Source: Takakia lepidozioides
Taxonomy: Eukaryota > Streptophyta > Takakiopsida > Takakiales > Takakiaceae
Assembly (NCBI GenBank): GCA_030704615.1
Contig: CM060734.1
Coordinates: 6,758,001-6,822,000, forward strand
DNA length: 64,000 nucleotides
Direction of reading: 5' to 3'
Below, piece by piece: positions 20,729 through 30,870 of the stretch (position 1 is its first letter; every line of letters starts with the position of its first letter). Position numbers and translations under genes: made by a program. The notes beneath the pieces are model-generated. The model saw only the letters and a program-made list of their open reading frames with translations, did not search any database and was not told where the DNA came from.

Positions 20729-23404
20729 ATGACTCGTGAGGTTTTAAGCTTTAAGTTGTCTACCTACGATGAAGACCTGTTACGCGAGTGGGTGCTCTTC
20801 CACCCCATCTCTGTATCAGAAAAGGATCTACGTTACGACGAGCTCTACTCCAACGGCTCATCATCTTTTATGGCGGAGGCGGGGTCACTACCACTGCCCA
20901 TACTCTCTCTCCAAGCGCCCGCGAGTTCATCCCTGGTATGTTCTCATTTTTTCGCAAGCGGAGCTCCTCGTCAAGGTCCGGAAGTACGACCTCATGGCGT
21001 CTCCCCTCAGCTACTTTAGTCTGATGCCAGGCCTCACTTATAGCAAATCTATCTTGATGTGCTTCTTTCAGATCATATTGTGTACTTGCGAACTGCTTTA
21101 TGGTGTCTTGCTACTGATTCCTCCGTGTTTAAGACGGGATCTGCTTGGACTCGGCGTTACGGCATGCCCTCCCCCCCGGCATGTTTCCCGAACTACTACC
21201 CGCTCTAGAAAGCACTGGTATATGGGTGCCTTATCGACTGCCCGTCTCTACCACAGTAAGGGCTGGTTTCTCATCATCGCGTTTTGTCTTATCTCGCCCG
21301 CCAATGCACTCATCATGCATCACGAAGAAGCGCCTGCTCTACCCACCCACCCTGTTCTCAATGGTGTGTGCACCAACACAGTATTCAGCTGGCCCGGCCA
21401 GCCTGTGCTCTATGTTGCAGCTGGGAACCTGTGGATAAATGAGTATGAGTGGATCTATTTCGCTGATTGCCCGATTGCTGCTGTGAACAGGGGCATAGGC
21501 GTGGCCCCCAAATCTGCACATCTAATCCCTATTTTGTGAGGGCCCAATTTCGGACCAATGTTTTCTGGTGCTATCTCTCTCTCAGGCTGAACGATCGCAA
21601 GGGCTCTCTCGTCACACCCCCCATGACCATGCAGGAAGACAGGCAGCTTACTACAGACTCTCTGGCCCTATCTTCGCTGTCTCTGCGGACCCACTGATGA
21701 TTATCGAGCTGGAGCTGTTTAACTTCGTCTACATTCCAATGGTTCACTGGTTATTACTGGACCCTGGACAGGCTGCGGCCAACTGGTCCCATGACAGTAC
21801 AGATCCCGTTGTCGAGGGGCTTGACCGCCTCATGGATATTTCTCTGAATTGCCCTCTTATAGCGACCTGGTGGCTTTCAAATTCCAACAAAGAGACAGAC
21901 CCGCATGGCTCATGGGCGTTGCTTCAACTTTCAGGGCACTCTCTTCCAAGTGCTCACTGGTCTGGTGTTCCATCAAACCACATCAATGTGAGGGCTCAGT
22001 TACGAGGCACGACAACCGGTCTCTATGTTGATCGCCCCCTCATACAAGCTGTCATCAGTCTGGATACTCTAATTGCTAGGTGGCTAACAAGACCAACCGT
22101 GAAGATGGACATCACCAGCACGTGTATTAGTGCTCTTTTCCGCGCAACTTTGATGGAGAGAGCCCCAACCCTGCAATTCGCTGGTCTGGCCTGATTGGGC
22201 ACACTCCTGTAGTGGCTGGCCCTTGGAGAAATGAGTCTAGGCAGATGCGGGTCTCCTCTAATCACTGTTTTCCTTATATTGATCAAGCAGCGGCACCCAT
22301 AGGGCTGAGGCCCTCTACGCTCAACAAGTTCGGACATACCCCATATATCTGCCTCTACTTTGTGACATGGAGCTACGTTTATACTGCCCCCAAAGGCTTC
22401 TCCCCCCCTACATGCTAGCACGCAATCAGAAGATCCCGGCCACCATCCCTGCACCGCAGTGGCATGCGCACCATAGCGTCAAGGAAATGAGAATTATGAT
22501 GGAATGGCTAAGGATGCTGGACTGGCCAACCCTTCTTAGCTGGCTCCACAACCATGGCGGTGACTTCATGCCCCGCAACACTGCTGCCAACATTCCCACT
22601 CAGGTGCCATGGCAATGGCAACAGTGGTGGCTCAATCTCCGTCCTCAATCAGCTCACTATCTTCTTATTCTTCGGGAGCACACTCCCCCTTCCCCCCAAT
22701 CTTGGTTTTTCTCTTCCTTCTCATTGCTTAATAGATTCGGCTCTACTTACAATGAAGTTTCATCATATTATGATGCAAGTTACTATGCCACAGATGGATC
22801 CCCGATCTTAAGTGGCACCTCACTACCCAGTCGGATCAGCCACGCATATACCTAAAGCGCTTTGCTGCCCAAGTCCAGCACTCTCGACCAACTACCCCTT
22901 GCCAGCCACCATCCATGGTACCCTATCCTACTCTTTCAGGTACAAGTCCTCTCAATTTCTACCATCTGAAGCACAAATTCAACACAGGTAACCACCTCGT
23001 CTCATCCACATCTCCCTTACTCGCACCACTTCCCTCTACTCTGCACGATCCCCTTTCAAGTCTATGGGCTCCTGATTTCAACACACTTGTTACTTGTCAA
23101 GTTTTCTGCTTTCCACATCACCCAATGTCAATGGTCTCATGGTTCTAGCAGATCTTACCCACCTCTACATTATTATACTTGGCCTTCCCACAATACCACT
23201 ATCTGCTCTCAAACTAGTTTCCAATGCTATTTCAGCGCTAGACACGTTATGCTCAGTATGTCCCCCTCCTTTCATTTATATGACATGACCTCATCATATG
23301 GTGTAACCCCAAGTATACACTCCACACTATCTGTCCATTGCTCTAACCCACATCTCTTTCTTACAGGCGATGGTGCCCTATCATGGGGCTGTTTATGTCT
23401 TTAA
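20729..23404 (+). other. Pyrimidine-biased block of overlapping ORFs, unknown origin
   Basis: Plus-strand open frames overlap and hand over to each other for 2.7 kb: 20729-21019, 20769-21539 (256 codons), 21568-22194 (208), 22367-22855 (162), 23087-23404. One stretch near 21260-21310 encodes a hydrophobic run ending in SPANA, like a signal peptide, ahead of a Cys-containing segment. I recognise no domain. The plus strand is rich in C and T, which by itself thins out stop codons, so the open frames are weak evidence of coding. It may be a decayed protein-coding insert or only compositional. Confidence 0.3.
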
Positions 23405-23590
23405 TTGACAATGACCCTAGTTGGTCTTGTCCATGTCTAGACATGACATGAATATCTTCCCTCTCCCTCTCTCTTATTAACTTTTTCTACCCCCTCTTTT
23501 TTTTCTTTTTTTTGTGAGCAGCACGAAAGAGAGGGAAGATACTATGTTTTGTCGGGACATGGACAGGACCAAACATGGTCATTGTCAATT
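23404..23590. repeat. Inverted repeat (fold-back) built from the dispersed motif
   Basis: The left arm (23404-23466) and the reverse complement of the right arm (23529-23590) share an ordered series: ATTGACAATGACC, a GGTC.TGTCCATGTC block, and ATCTTCCCTCTC. The spacer is about 60 bases and pyrimidine-rich. The right arm is continuous with the inverted tandem-unit copy that follows. The left arm is a second copy in the opposite direction. Confidence 0.7.
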
Positions 23591-24122
23591 TTTACGACAA
23601 ATCAACCTCATGAAGAGGCATTATCAGTCAAACTCCACTTCAAATCAGATCTTATGATGACCTCCATTACATTTCAAAGACAAAGAATCTACCTGGTAGA
23701 TTTCAATGACAAGAAAATACGGGTGGGAGGGTGGGATTACTTAGAAGATCCCCTCCTTATAATAATCCAGCTTTATATTCTAAGGAACAGTATGCTAAAC
23801 AAGTGTTATGCCTGTTTTAGAATTATAAGCTATGGGTGGCATCTAAGCAAACAATTAAATGTTTACCTATATCATGCAATAGTACTGCTCATCTGGAACC
23901 CAAAAGTTCCAGCTATTTTCCATTAATCACACAACCGGGATATTAAATCATCTGGTTACTTATAAGATAACCAGTTTTTTAATAACAACAACCCAGAGCT
24001 TATCTGCTACATTTTTAGAACTTCTTGTAATCATGACATAGAGTCAAAACTCATTGCATTGTTTAGTAAGCTTGATTTCCCAGAACTGCTTTCTCCTGTA
24101 GTGTTCTGTATCAGAATATGTC

Positions 24123-24790
24123 ATAGCTAGCAAAAAACAAACAGCTATCTTTTTTGTAACATAAAATCCAGAGCCATGTTGTAGGTTAATCAGTCTTTGA
24201 TTACCAAGCAACAGCAGAGGCTTCTCTTTAAAACAACCAGACCTGGTTTAGGTCTGGGGTCATTATGTTACAACCTTGACAAGGTGTTTGCAAGGCAAAA
24301 AAGACTATTAATGAAGTTCAAAAAGGCCATAGTTCCCACACTTGTTCAAACCCTGGTGTTACACAGGTTTTGAATCGATAACATCTGAAAAAAATATATT
24401 GTGTAGCCTGATATTTTTATCAAGCCAGAGCAGCTGAAATCATTTAATCTAACCCAACTAAAGCTTGGAGGGTTTTTAGAATAGCTCGATTCTGGGTCCC
24501 CACCAACTCATGTTTCTTGTGTGTCTTGGCATCAATCATGCCAGAGCAGAAATAGTGAGTCATGTGTTCTTTTTTTTGTAACCCACAAGCCATAAACAAG
24601 CTGTATATAATCTGTAATTACAGGAATCATATCCAGAGCCTAGTTTAGGCCTGATGACATCAGGTTTCTTACCTTAGCAGATTGTATGCAAGGTACAAAA
24701 AACACAGATGGAGTTCAGAAAGCCACAGATGTTCCATAGTATGAGTACATAAAGGCATACAGGGCCTTAGAACAAAACAAGTGCAATGCT
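24123..24790 (+). repeat. First copy of a ~680-bp direct duplication
   Basis: Starts at CATAGCTAGCAAAAAACAAA and repeats, diverged, at 24810-25455. Shared landmarks in order include CCAGAGCCATG, GACCTGGTTTAGGTCTGGGG (both copies), AAGGTGTTTGCAAG, AACATCTGAAAAAA, GGGTCCCCACCA, CATGTTTCTTGTG and ACATAAAGGCATACAGGGC. Confidence 0.8.
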
Positions 24791-24809
24791 ATGTCATATC
24801 AAAACCAGC

Positions 24810-25455
24810 CATAGCTAGAAAGATCAAACAAACAACAGTCTTTTTTGTAATCATACAATCCAGAGCCATGCTGGTAAGTATGATGTTAATCATTCTTTGG
24901 TCATCAAGCAACAGAAGAGGATTTTCTTCAAACACCAGGACCTGGTTTAGGTCTGGGGTCATTATGTTACCACCTTAACAAGGTGTTTGCAAGATAAAAA
25001 AGACATTTTAATGAAGTTCAGAAAGGCTATAGTGCCAATACATGTTCAAACCCCAATGTTACATAGGTTTTGAAGTCATAACATCTGAAAAAAAGGCTGT
25101 GTTGCCAGATATCAGAGCAGCTGATATCTTCAATCCAACCTACCAAGAGTCTATAAAGCCAGTACATGTTTTTCTAAAAAAACAAAAGCTTGCTTTTAGA
25201 AGAGTAATTTTGGGTCCCCACCAGTCCATGTTTCTTGTGGAGCAGAAACAATGAGTCCTGTGTTCTTTTATTGTAATCCAAAAGCCACAAACACAACTGT
25301 ATACAATCTGTAATTACAGAGTGACATGAAGAGGTAGCAGGTTACTTACCTTAGCAGATTGTATGCAAAGTAAAAAAGGAAAGGAGGTTCAAAAAGCCAC
25401 AGAGGTTCCATAGATTGAGCACATAAAGGCATACAGGGCTTAGTATAAACCAGAT
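24810..25455 (+). repeat. Second copy of the ~680-bp direct duplication
   Basis: Same ordered landmarks as the copy at 24123-24790, offset by about 675-690 bases, with many substitutions and small indels, so the duplication is older than the tandem array. Confidence 0.8.
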
Positions 25456-26667
25456 GCAAGCTCTGGCCTCTCCCCTACCGTGTTGCTTGAAAGTGTACAT
25501 ATCAGAGTAGCAAATCGTGCTCTAAGCATGAAAAAGAGCAGACCTTAATAGAATTCATGTGTTCTAAAAAGGCTCGCTAATGCACTTGCTGCTTCAACAC
25601 AGAGATAAAGGTTGTAAGCATATCTAGATTGGTCAGGTAGGGAGGCAAAAATGAGACATCTCCCTGGATAATCAGCTGATGTCGATGTCACTTCACTTGC
25701 AGGTTTGTCATCAGATTCAAGCTTCAAAAATCACATTAAGTGAGGACCCTCACCTGGTCCCATCACAAGCCCCCACAAGAACCAACAGGTTAGTGAGAAT
25801 TGTGGAACCCCAGGTGAATCGGGTCTCACGCTTGTTATCGCTGTACAACATGAGTTCTAACGCAAGAATCAATTCTAAACACAAGCAAGGTTATCCACAA
25901 CCTTAATCGATTGCGGAAGAGGACTCGACATCGCTCCAAGCACTTGACAATCAACAGCACAAACAAGCAATGGTTTGTTGAGATCTATGCGCATTTTAAC
26001 AGGTGAAGAAACCCCTTGAGTTTTTATGAGCAGTGCTGAAACTTAATGATCCAGAGAGGATCTACAAGCAATCGGGCAACCTAAGGTAGATTGCCCGCCA
26101 AGGGAGTAGGCCACCATACTGAGGGAATTGAAGCACTGCCGCCGTTACGCATCCCAAGGGAGATGAGAAAGGACTGGAATCTTGCCAGAGTACTTGTAAG
26201 CAGCATTGAAGCGTCTCCATAGCCATCAAAATCATAAAATTCATGCTAAGAGATCCCTCTGACGCCATCACTTCATCTCCCGTAGAAAAAACGCACAGTA
26301 TCGTGCAAGTTTTATGGCAGGAGAGGAAATATGGCAAACCATTGCGATTTCATCCATGTGGGATGAAAAATAAGGAATGAAAGGTGAATATTCCCCTGTT
26401 GTCATCGCCATGTCATCTAGCAGGGATGACATCCTAAAATCGATGACGAGAACCTGGCATTCATTAGGGTTAGATATAAATGACCTTAATAATCCAAAGG
26501 AACCAGGTAAAAAATGATAACCAGAATTAACATTTAATGGAATTCATCCATTATTAACTATATCCGGTATGGATGAAGATAGCAGAAAGTTAATTATAGT
26601 TTAGTCAAAAATTACCTTAGTACCAAACCCTCTGGGTTATGGAATAGGTTACCAACAGGATCCATGT

Positions 26668-26835
26668 ACAGAGGGAGAGAGAGGGACAGAGAGAGGGAGT
26701 GAGAGGGAGAGATCAGGAAACAAAAAGAAAAAGAGGAAGGTGGGGGGGGGGAGTGACTGAGTAGCAACTGCTCGGTCACCCCCCCCCCCCCAACCTTTTT
26801 GTTTTTTCTTTGTTGCCCCCTCTCTCCCTCTGTCT
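26668..26835. repeat. Low-complexity purine/pyrimidine tracts beside gap
   Basis: A GA-rich run (GAGGGAGAGAGAGGGACAGA), then a G run and a C run (13-14 long), then a CT-rich run. The two halves are near inverted repeats of each other and could form a hairpin. This may be why the assembly breaks shortly after. Confidence 0.8.
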
Positions 26836-26891
26836 CCCTCCTCGGAATTGGCCGGTTGCATCAGTGTTCTTTTCATGATTTTCCATCTATA

Positions 26892-27391
26892 NNNNNNNNN
26901 NNNNNNNNNNNNNNNNNNNNNNNNNNNNNNNNNNNNNNNNNNNNNNNNNNNNNNNNNNNNNNNNNNNNNNNNNNNNNNNNNNNNNNNNNNNNNNNNNNNN
27001 NNNNNNNNNNNNNNNNNNNNNNNNNNNNNNNNNNNNNNNNNNNNNNNNNNNNNNNNNNNNNNNNNNNNNNNNNNNNNNNNNNNNNNNNNNNNNNNNNNNN
27101 NNNNNNNNNNNNNNNNNNNNNNNNNNNNNNNNNNNNNNNNNNNNNNNNNNNNNNNNNNNNNNNNNNNNNNNNNNNNNNNNNNNNNNNNNNNNNNNNNNNN
27201 NNNNNNNNNNNNNNNNNNNNNNNNNNNNNNNNNNNNNNNNNNNNNNNNNNNNNNNNNNNNNNNNNNNNNNNNNNNNNNNNNNNNNNNNNNNNNNNNNNNN
27301 NNNNNNNNNNNNNNNNNNNNNNNNNNNNNNNNNNNNNNNNNNNNNNNNNNNNNNNNNNNNNNNNNNNNNNNNNNNNNNNNNNNNNNNNNNN
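26892..27391. other. Assembly gap (500 N)
   Basis: Exactly 500 unknown bases, a usual placeholder length. True size and content are unknown. Confidence 0.99.
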
Positions 27392-28599
27392 AACATCTAT
27401 AGGGCTTCTGAATGCTGAAATTTTGAGCTAGGCCTTGGTAAGACAGCCTGCTGGAGTAGACGTGTACACCTTATACATGATCCGGTCAGTGCACATTACT
27501 CTTGTTTGCCGGTCCCATGTAGCCGATGCCTTATGTCAGATTTAGATACCTTATGATACGAATGAGTTCCTTTTCTTTGGCTCAAATGTTTCTATGTTTC
27601 TCCTGGTTATGGCTTTGCTCTTTATAGCACCATAAAAAATACCCAATTATGATATGCTGCTGGTAGATGTTTTGTCTGAATACCAGGTGGTAAACCCATG
27701 CCAGACCCCAATACCTGCCCCCTTTGGTTTTGTACACATTTTTACCCAAAACAAGGGGTTGGGATTTTTTACTTTATTTGGGATTGGGGGGTGGGGTGAT
27801 TGGTTTAAACACTAAAAGTCTGATAAAGATTTTCCGATTGTTACTTTATGACCTTGGGAATTGAGGGTTCTTTCACTGGCCTCTTCTTCCGGTCACCAGA
27901 GCTTATATATAAACTAAAGGTAAAACTCTACATTTTGATGTATGTGTTGATGTACCTTCGTTTGTGTCACAACTTGCCAACTTGGAACATGCCAATGGCA
28001 GAAAAATTCATTGCCTAAAACCTACCCCATTGGTTTTGTACACATGCGGTACCCAAAAATATGGGCTAGGTAAACACTAAAGGGTTGATAAAAGTTTCTT
28101 TCCTGTTTGTTGCTTCATGATTTCGGAGTTAAGGTCCCTTCATTGGCCTCATCTTTCCATTATCAGAGCTTATGTGTAGCTAAAAGGTAAAACTCTACAT
28201 TCTGATGTAAGTGTTGATGTACCTTGATTGTCACGGCTTGTTTTGTTTGTTGACCTTGGAGAGTTGAGATCGTAGGCATGTTTATTTCTATGGTTCCTTT
28301 GTAACCAGAAGTAAAAGCTACAAAGAAGAGGGAGGTCATTTATGTGATGGGGTCTGGTATGCACTCATACCACACTCACTCCATAAGGAGCTGCCATACC
28401 AGGGGATGGTTGGTGGGTTCCATCTCTCTCCCTCTCTCTCCCTCCCTCCATGGATCTGGCTGGTTCTCTTAAAACTTGATAGTTTAAGACCAGTGGTATG
28501 TTACCTAACCCCTAATTAACCTTCTTGGAATTTGGTTAATTTCGGTTTTACATTACCCGATTTTTGGTATAAGGTCGGGATCCTAATGGAGCCATCATA

Positions 28600-28805
28600 T
28601 TATTTAATTTTTTCATCCATAAATGGATGTCATCCTCAGAGGATGACACGGATGAAAAATCGATAGACGATTTCATCCACGCGATGAAATCACGATAGAT
28701 TTCATCCTGCGCGGTAGAGTTCATCCCGTGTGATGGATTTTCATCCCGAATGGATGAAATCGTGAGAAATCACGTGGATGAAATCGCGGGAAATCGCGCT
28801 TCATC
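28600..28805. repeat. GATGAAATC/GATTTCATC motif cluster in the tandem unit
   Basis: Within about 200 bases the unit carries many direct and inverted copies of a GATGAAATC-like word, often joined to CG-containing steps (GATGAAATCGCG). The cluster recurs in each array copy (for example 32050-32255, 35470-35660) and, diverged, in both inverted flanks (26350-26600, 49905-49985). Confidence 0.7.
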
Positions 28806-29541
28806 TCTTCCCTGCCCTAACCCTCTGCACGACGATCGTGCTTAAGGGATGGCTGGAGCTGAGAGATGGTGGCGGGGGGCGCATGGACCTCGATTCAGGC
28901 GCCCTTGAATGCCATGGAGCTGCGCCATTAAGGCATTTAGGTGTTCTGGCAAGATTCAGTACCTTCTTCCCCTCTCGGGGTGCGCAATGGCGGCAGTACC
29001 TGCAATTTCCCTGTGGCGGTTGTCTCTAATGCTTGGCGGGCGATCTACCTGTGTTGTGGTTGCTTGCTGTGACCTTCATTGATCATTAAGGTACAAGCGG
29101 CGATCTTAAGGCCTCGGGGAAGTGTCTGAACTCTTTAAGTTTGGGCGATTCACTTTCTTTGTGCATGCTTTGTACATTTTGTTGCGCATTCTTGTTTGCT
29201 GGTCTTGAGAGCTATGGCGCAGGCCTCTCTTCCACAAGCCATCAAGGTATTGGCTTGCATATGCTCTGTTTCCTTTCTGCCCTTGCTTTGTATTGCATGT
29301 TGTACAGCGATAACAAGCGTGAGACCTGCGATTCACCTGGGGTTCCACATCGTCTCTAACTTAACTGTTTCTGATTGCATGTGATGGGACCAGGTGAGGG
29401 TCCTCACAAGCTGATGGCTTTAAAGAGATCTGGTAACATGCTACAATGTAGGGCAGACCTGTTTTCATGACCAGACAGTGTTCTTGAATGTACAAGCATT
29501 GGAAACTTAGCCTCTTTTAGAAGCTGGTCACTTTAGGACAC

Positions 29542-30045
29542 TTGATACCATGCCAAACTGATATGGATGGATCTTTTGTGGCCAAATCTGGTCCTTGGTT
29601 ATATGCCCTTGAATGTTTACCTATTTTCCAAAATGGTAAGACATTGGTAGATGTGAACAGAATGATTCAGGCATTGTATTCAAGTTGCTTTAGGATAAAT
29701 AATACCAAAGTAACCTGCAGGCCTGATGGGACGAGCAATTCAGATTCTTTGTGTTTCCTATGGATGATTGCATGGCATGTAAATCTGATTACAGCCTGTT
29801 ATGGTAATGATTTCCCTACCCCGGACATAGAACTTGGTCTTGGGGCATGGAATAAGAGGTGGGAATATTACTCTACCCTGTCGTTGAAATTACACACCAG
29901 CCCCAAATCTAAAACGGATCATGGGGCAAAAAACATGGTGTCAATAAGTGACTTGATGTGCAAAGTAGGGCAGCTGATCATAACCTGTTGTATAAGCTGC
30001 CAAATATCAGTCCGTAACCCTGCTTTGGTGATGTTCTTTATGTAA
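29542..30045 (+). other. 167-codon open frame in the tandem unit (copy A)
   Basis: Open from ATG to TAA; the same 167-residue frame is open and unchanged in copies E (43053-43556) and F (46484-46987) but broken by small indels in B, C and D. No domain recognised. It contains several Cys and a start context MIPCQTDMDG. Conservation may only reflect recent homogenisation of the array, so I do not claim it is a gene. Confidence 0.25.
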
Positions 30046-30870
30046 AGAAATGCTCTTATTTGTTCTTAAGCCTTCTATGATCATAAATGGCTTCTTTAAG
30101 ACAAACAGACATTTCCAGCCATGAACAGTGATCAATGGATCTTTATTTGGACATGGATACTTACTGCTCAGTCACTTTGGTATGTCCAATGATACAAAGA
30201 ACCCAAAACTATACTAGTTTTTGGGCCAACAATAAATGAGGATGGTTGGTTATGCCTTGGTATGTAAGCTGACCAAAAAATACAGACTGAATGACATGGC
30301 ATGTCATGAATGGCACTTTTTAGCATGCTGAACAATGGTTTCCTACTATGAACAGTGGTAATCGAGTCTCTAATTTTTCCCACCCCCCCACCCAGAGACT
30401 TCATTGACTTTGAAGTCTGGGATTTGTCATAAAGCTGACTTGTGAATGAAGAATGGTTGATAATGCCTTGTTATGAGGCTGATTTGTCGTTAATTTTACA
30501 ATGACCTTGTCAGGTCTTTGTCCATGTCTCGACAAGACATAAGTATCTTCCCTCTCTGATTTAGACCAGTGTACTTGGTGGTTCTTGTACACATTATCAA
30601 CCAATCTCCCTTCTGTTTTCAGTTTTATGTTTGATTTACTAACACCTTGGTCTGAGCATGACAAAAGGTTATCAAATATGTTCCTGGTTGAAGTGATGAA
30701 CCCAAGGCAATGGGAAGGCCAAAGCCATGAGATATCAGCCTCCTCTCCGCCATGACCATGGTGTGGAGCAAGCAAGTCCTTCATAAGGTAAGATCTTCTC
30801 CAGCAAAAATATGTTGGCTAATTGGGCATGGAGAGTAAGGCATCCTTGAAGGTACCTGAGATAAGCATAG

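Larger units (their letters stand above)
23527..26670 (-). repeat. Diverged inverted copy of the 3.4-kb unit (left flank)
   Basis: Anchors that match the reverse complement of the tandem unit in the right order: 23529-23620 (to ~30560-30480), 25738-25860 with the GTGAGGACCCTCAC phrase and GGAACCCCAGGTGAATCG (to ~29400-29290), 26062-26337 (to ~29060-28780), and the purine-rich end at 26665 (to the CT-rich block ~28430). It is far more diverged than the array copies are from each other and includes a segment at 24.1-25.5 kb that I cannot align to the unit. Confidence 0.7.
27392..30870 (+). repeat. Array copy A
   Basis: Full unit, 3479 bp. Differs from the others by an extra T/G-rich stretch of ~40 bases near 27755-27810, just inside the gap edge. 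The 167-codon frame (29542-30045) is open. Confidence 0.9.

Noticed and set aside
23549-23926. 125-codon plus-strand frame in the left flank, similar in part to minus-strand frames of the array unit
   Set aside because: The similarity follows the DNA homology of the repeat; the frames shift relative to each other and no domain is seen.
26799-27431. Long frames through the N gap
   Set aside because: They are open only because unknown bases were read as unknown residues.
28778-29029. 83-codon plus-strand frame present in many array copies
   Set aside because: It runs through the GATGAAATC cluster and GC-rich stretch; the frame is lost in several copies and the product is low in information.
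30401-30784. 127-codon minus-strand frame in array copy A
   Set aside because: It recurs in the other copies only because the DNA repeats; starts and ends change with small indels and no protein family fits.
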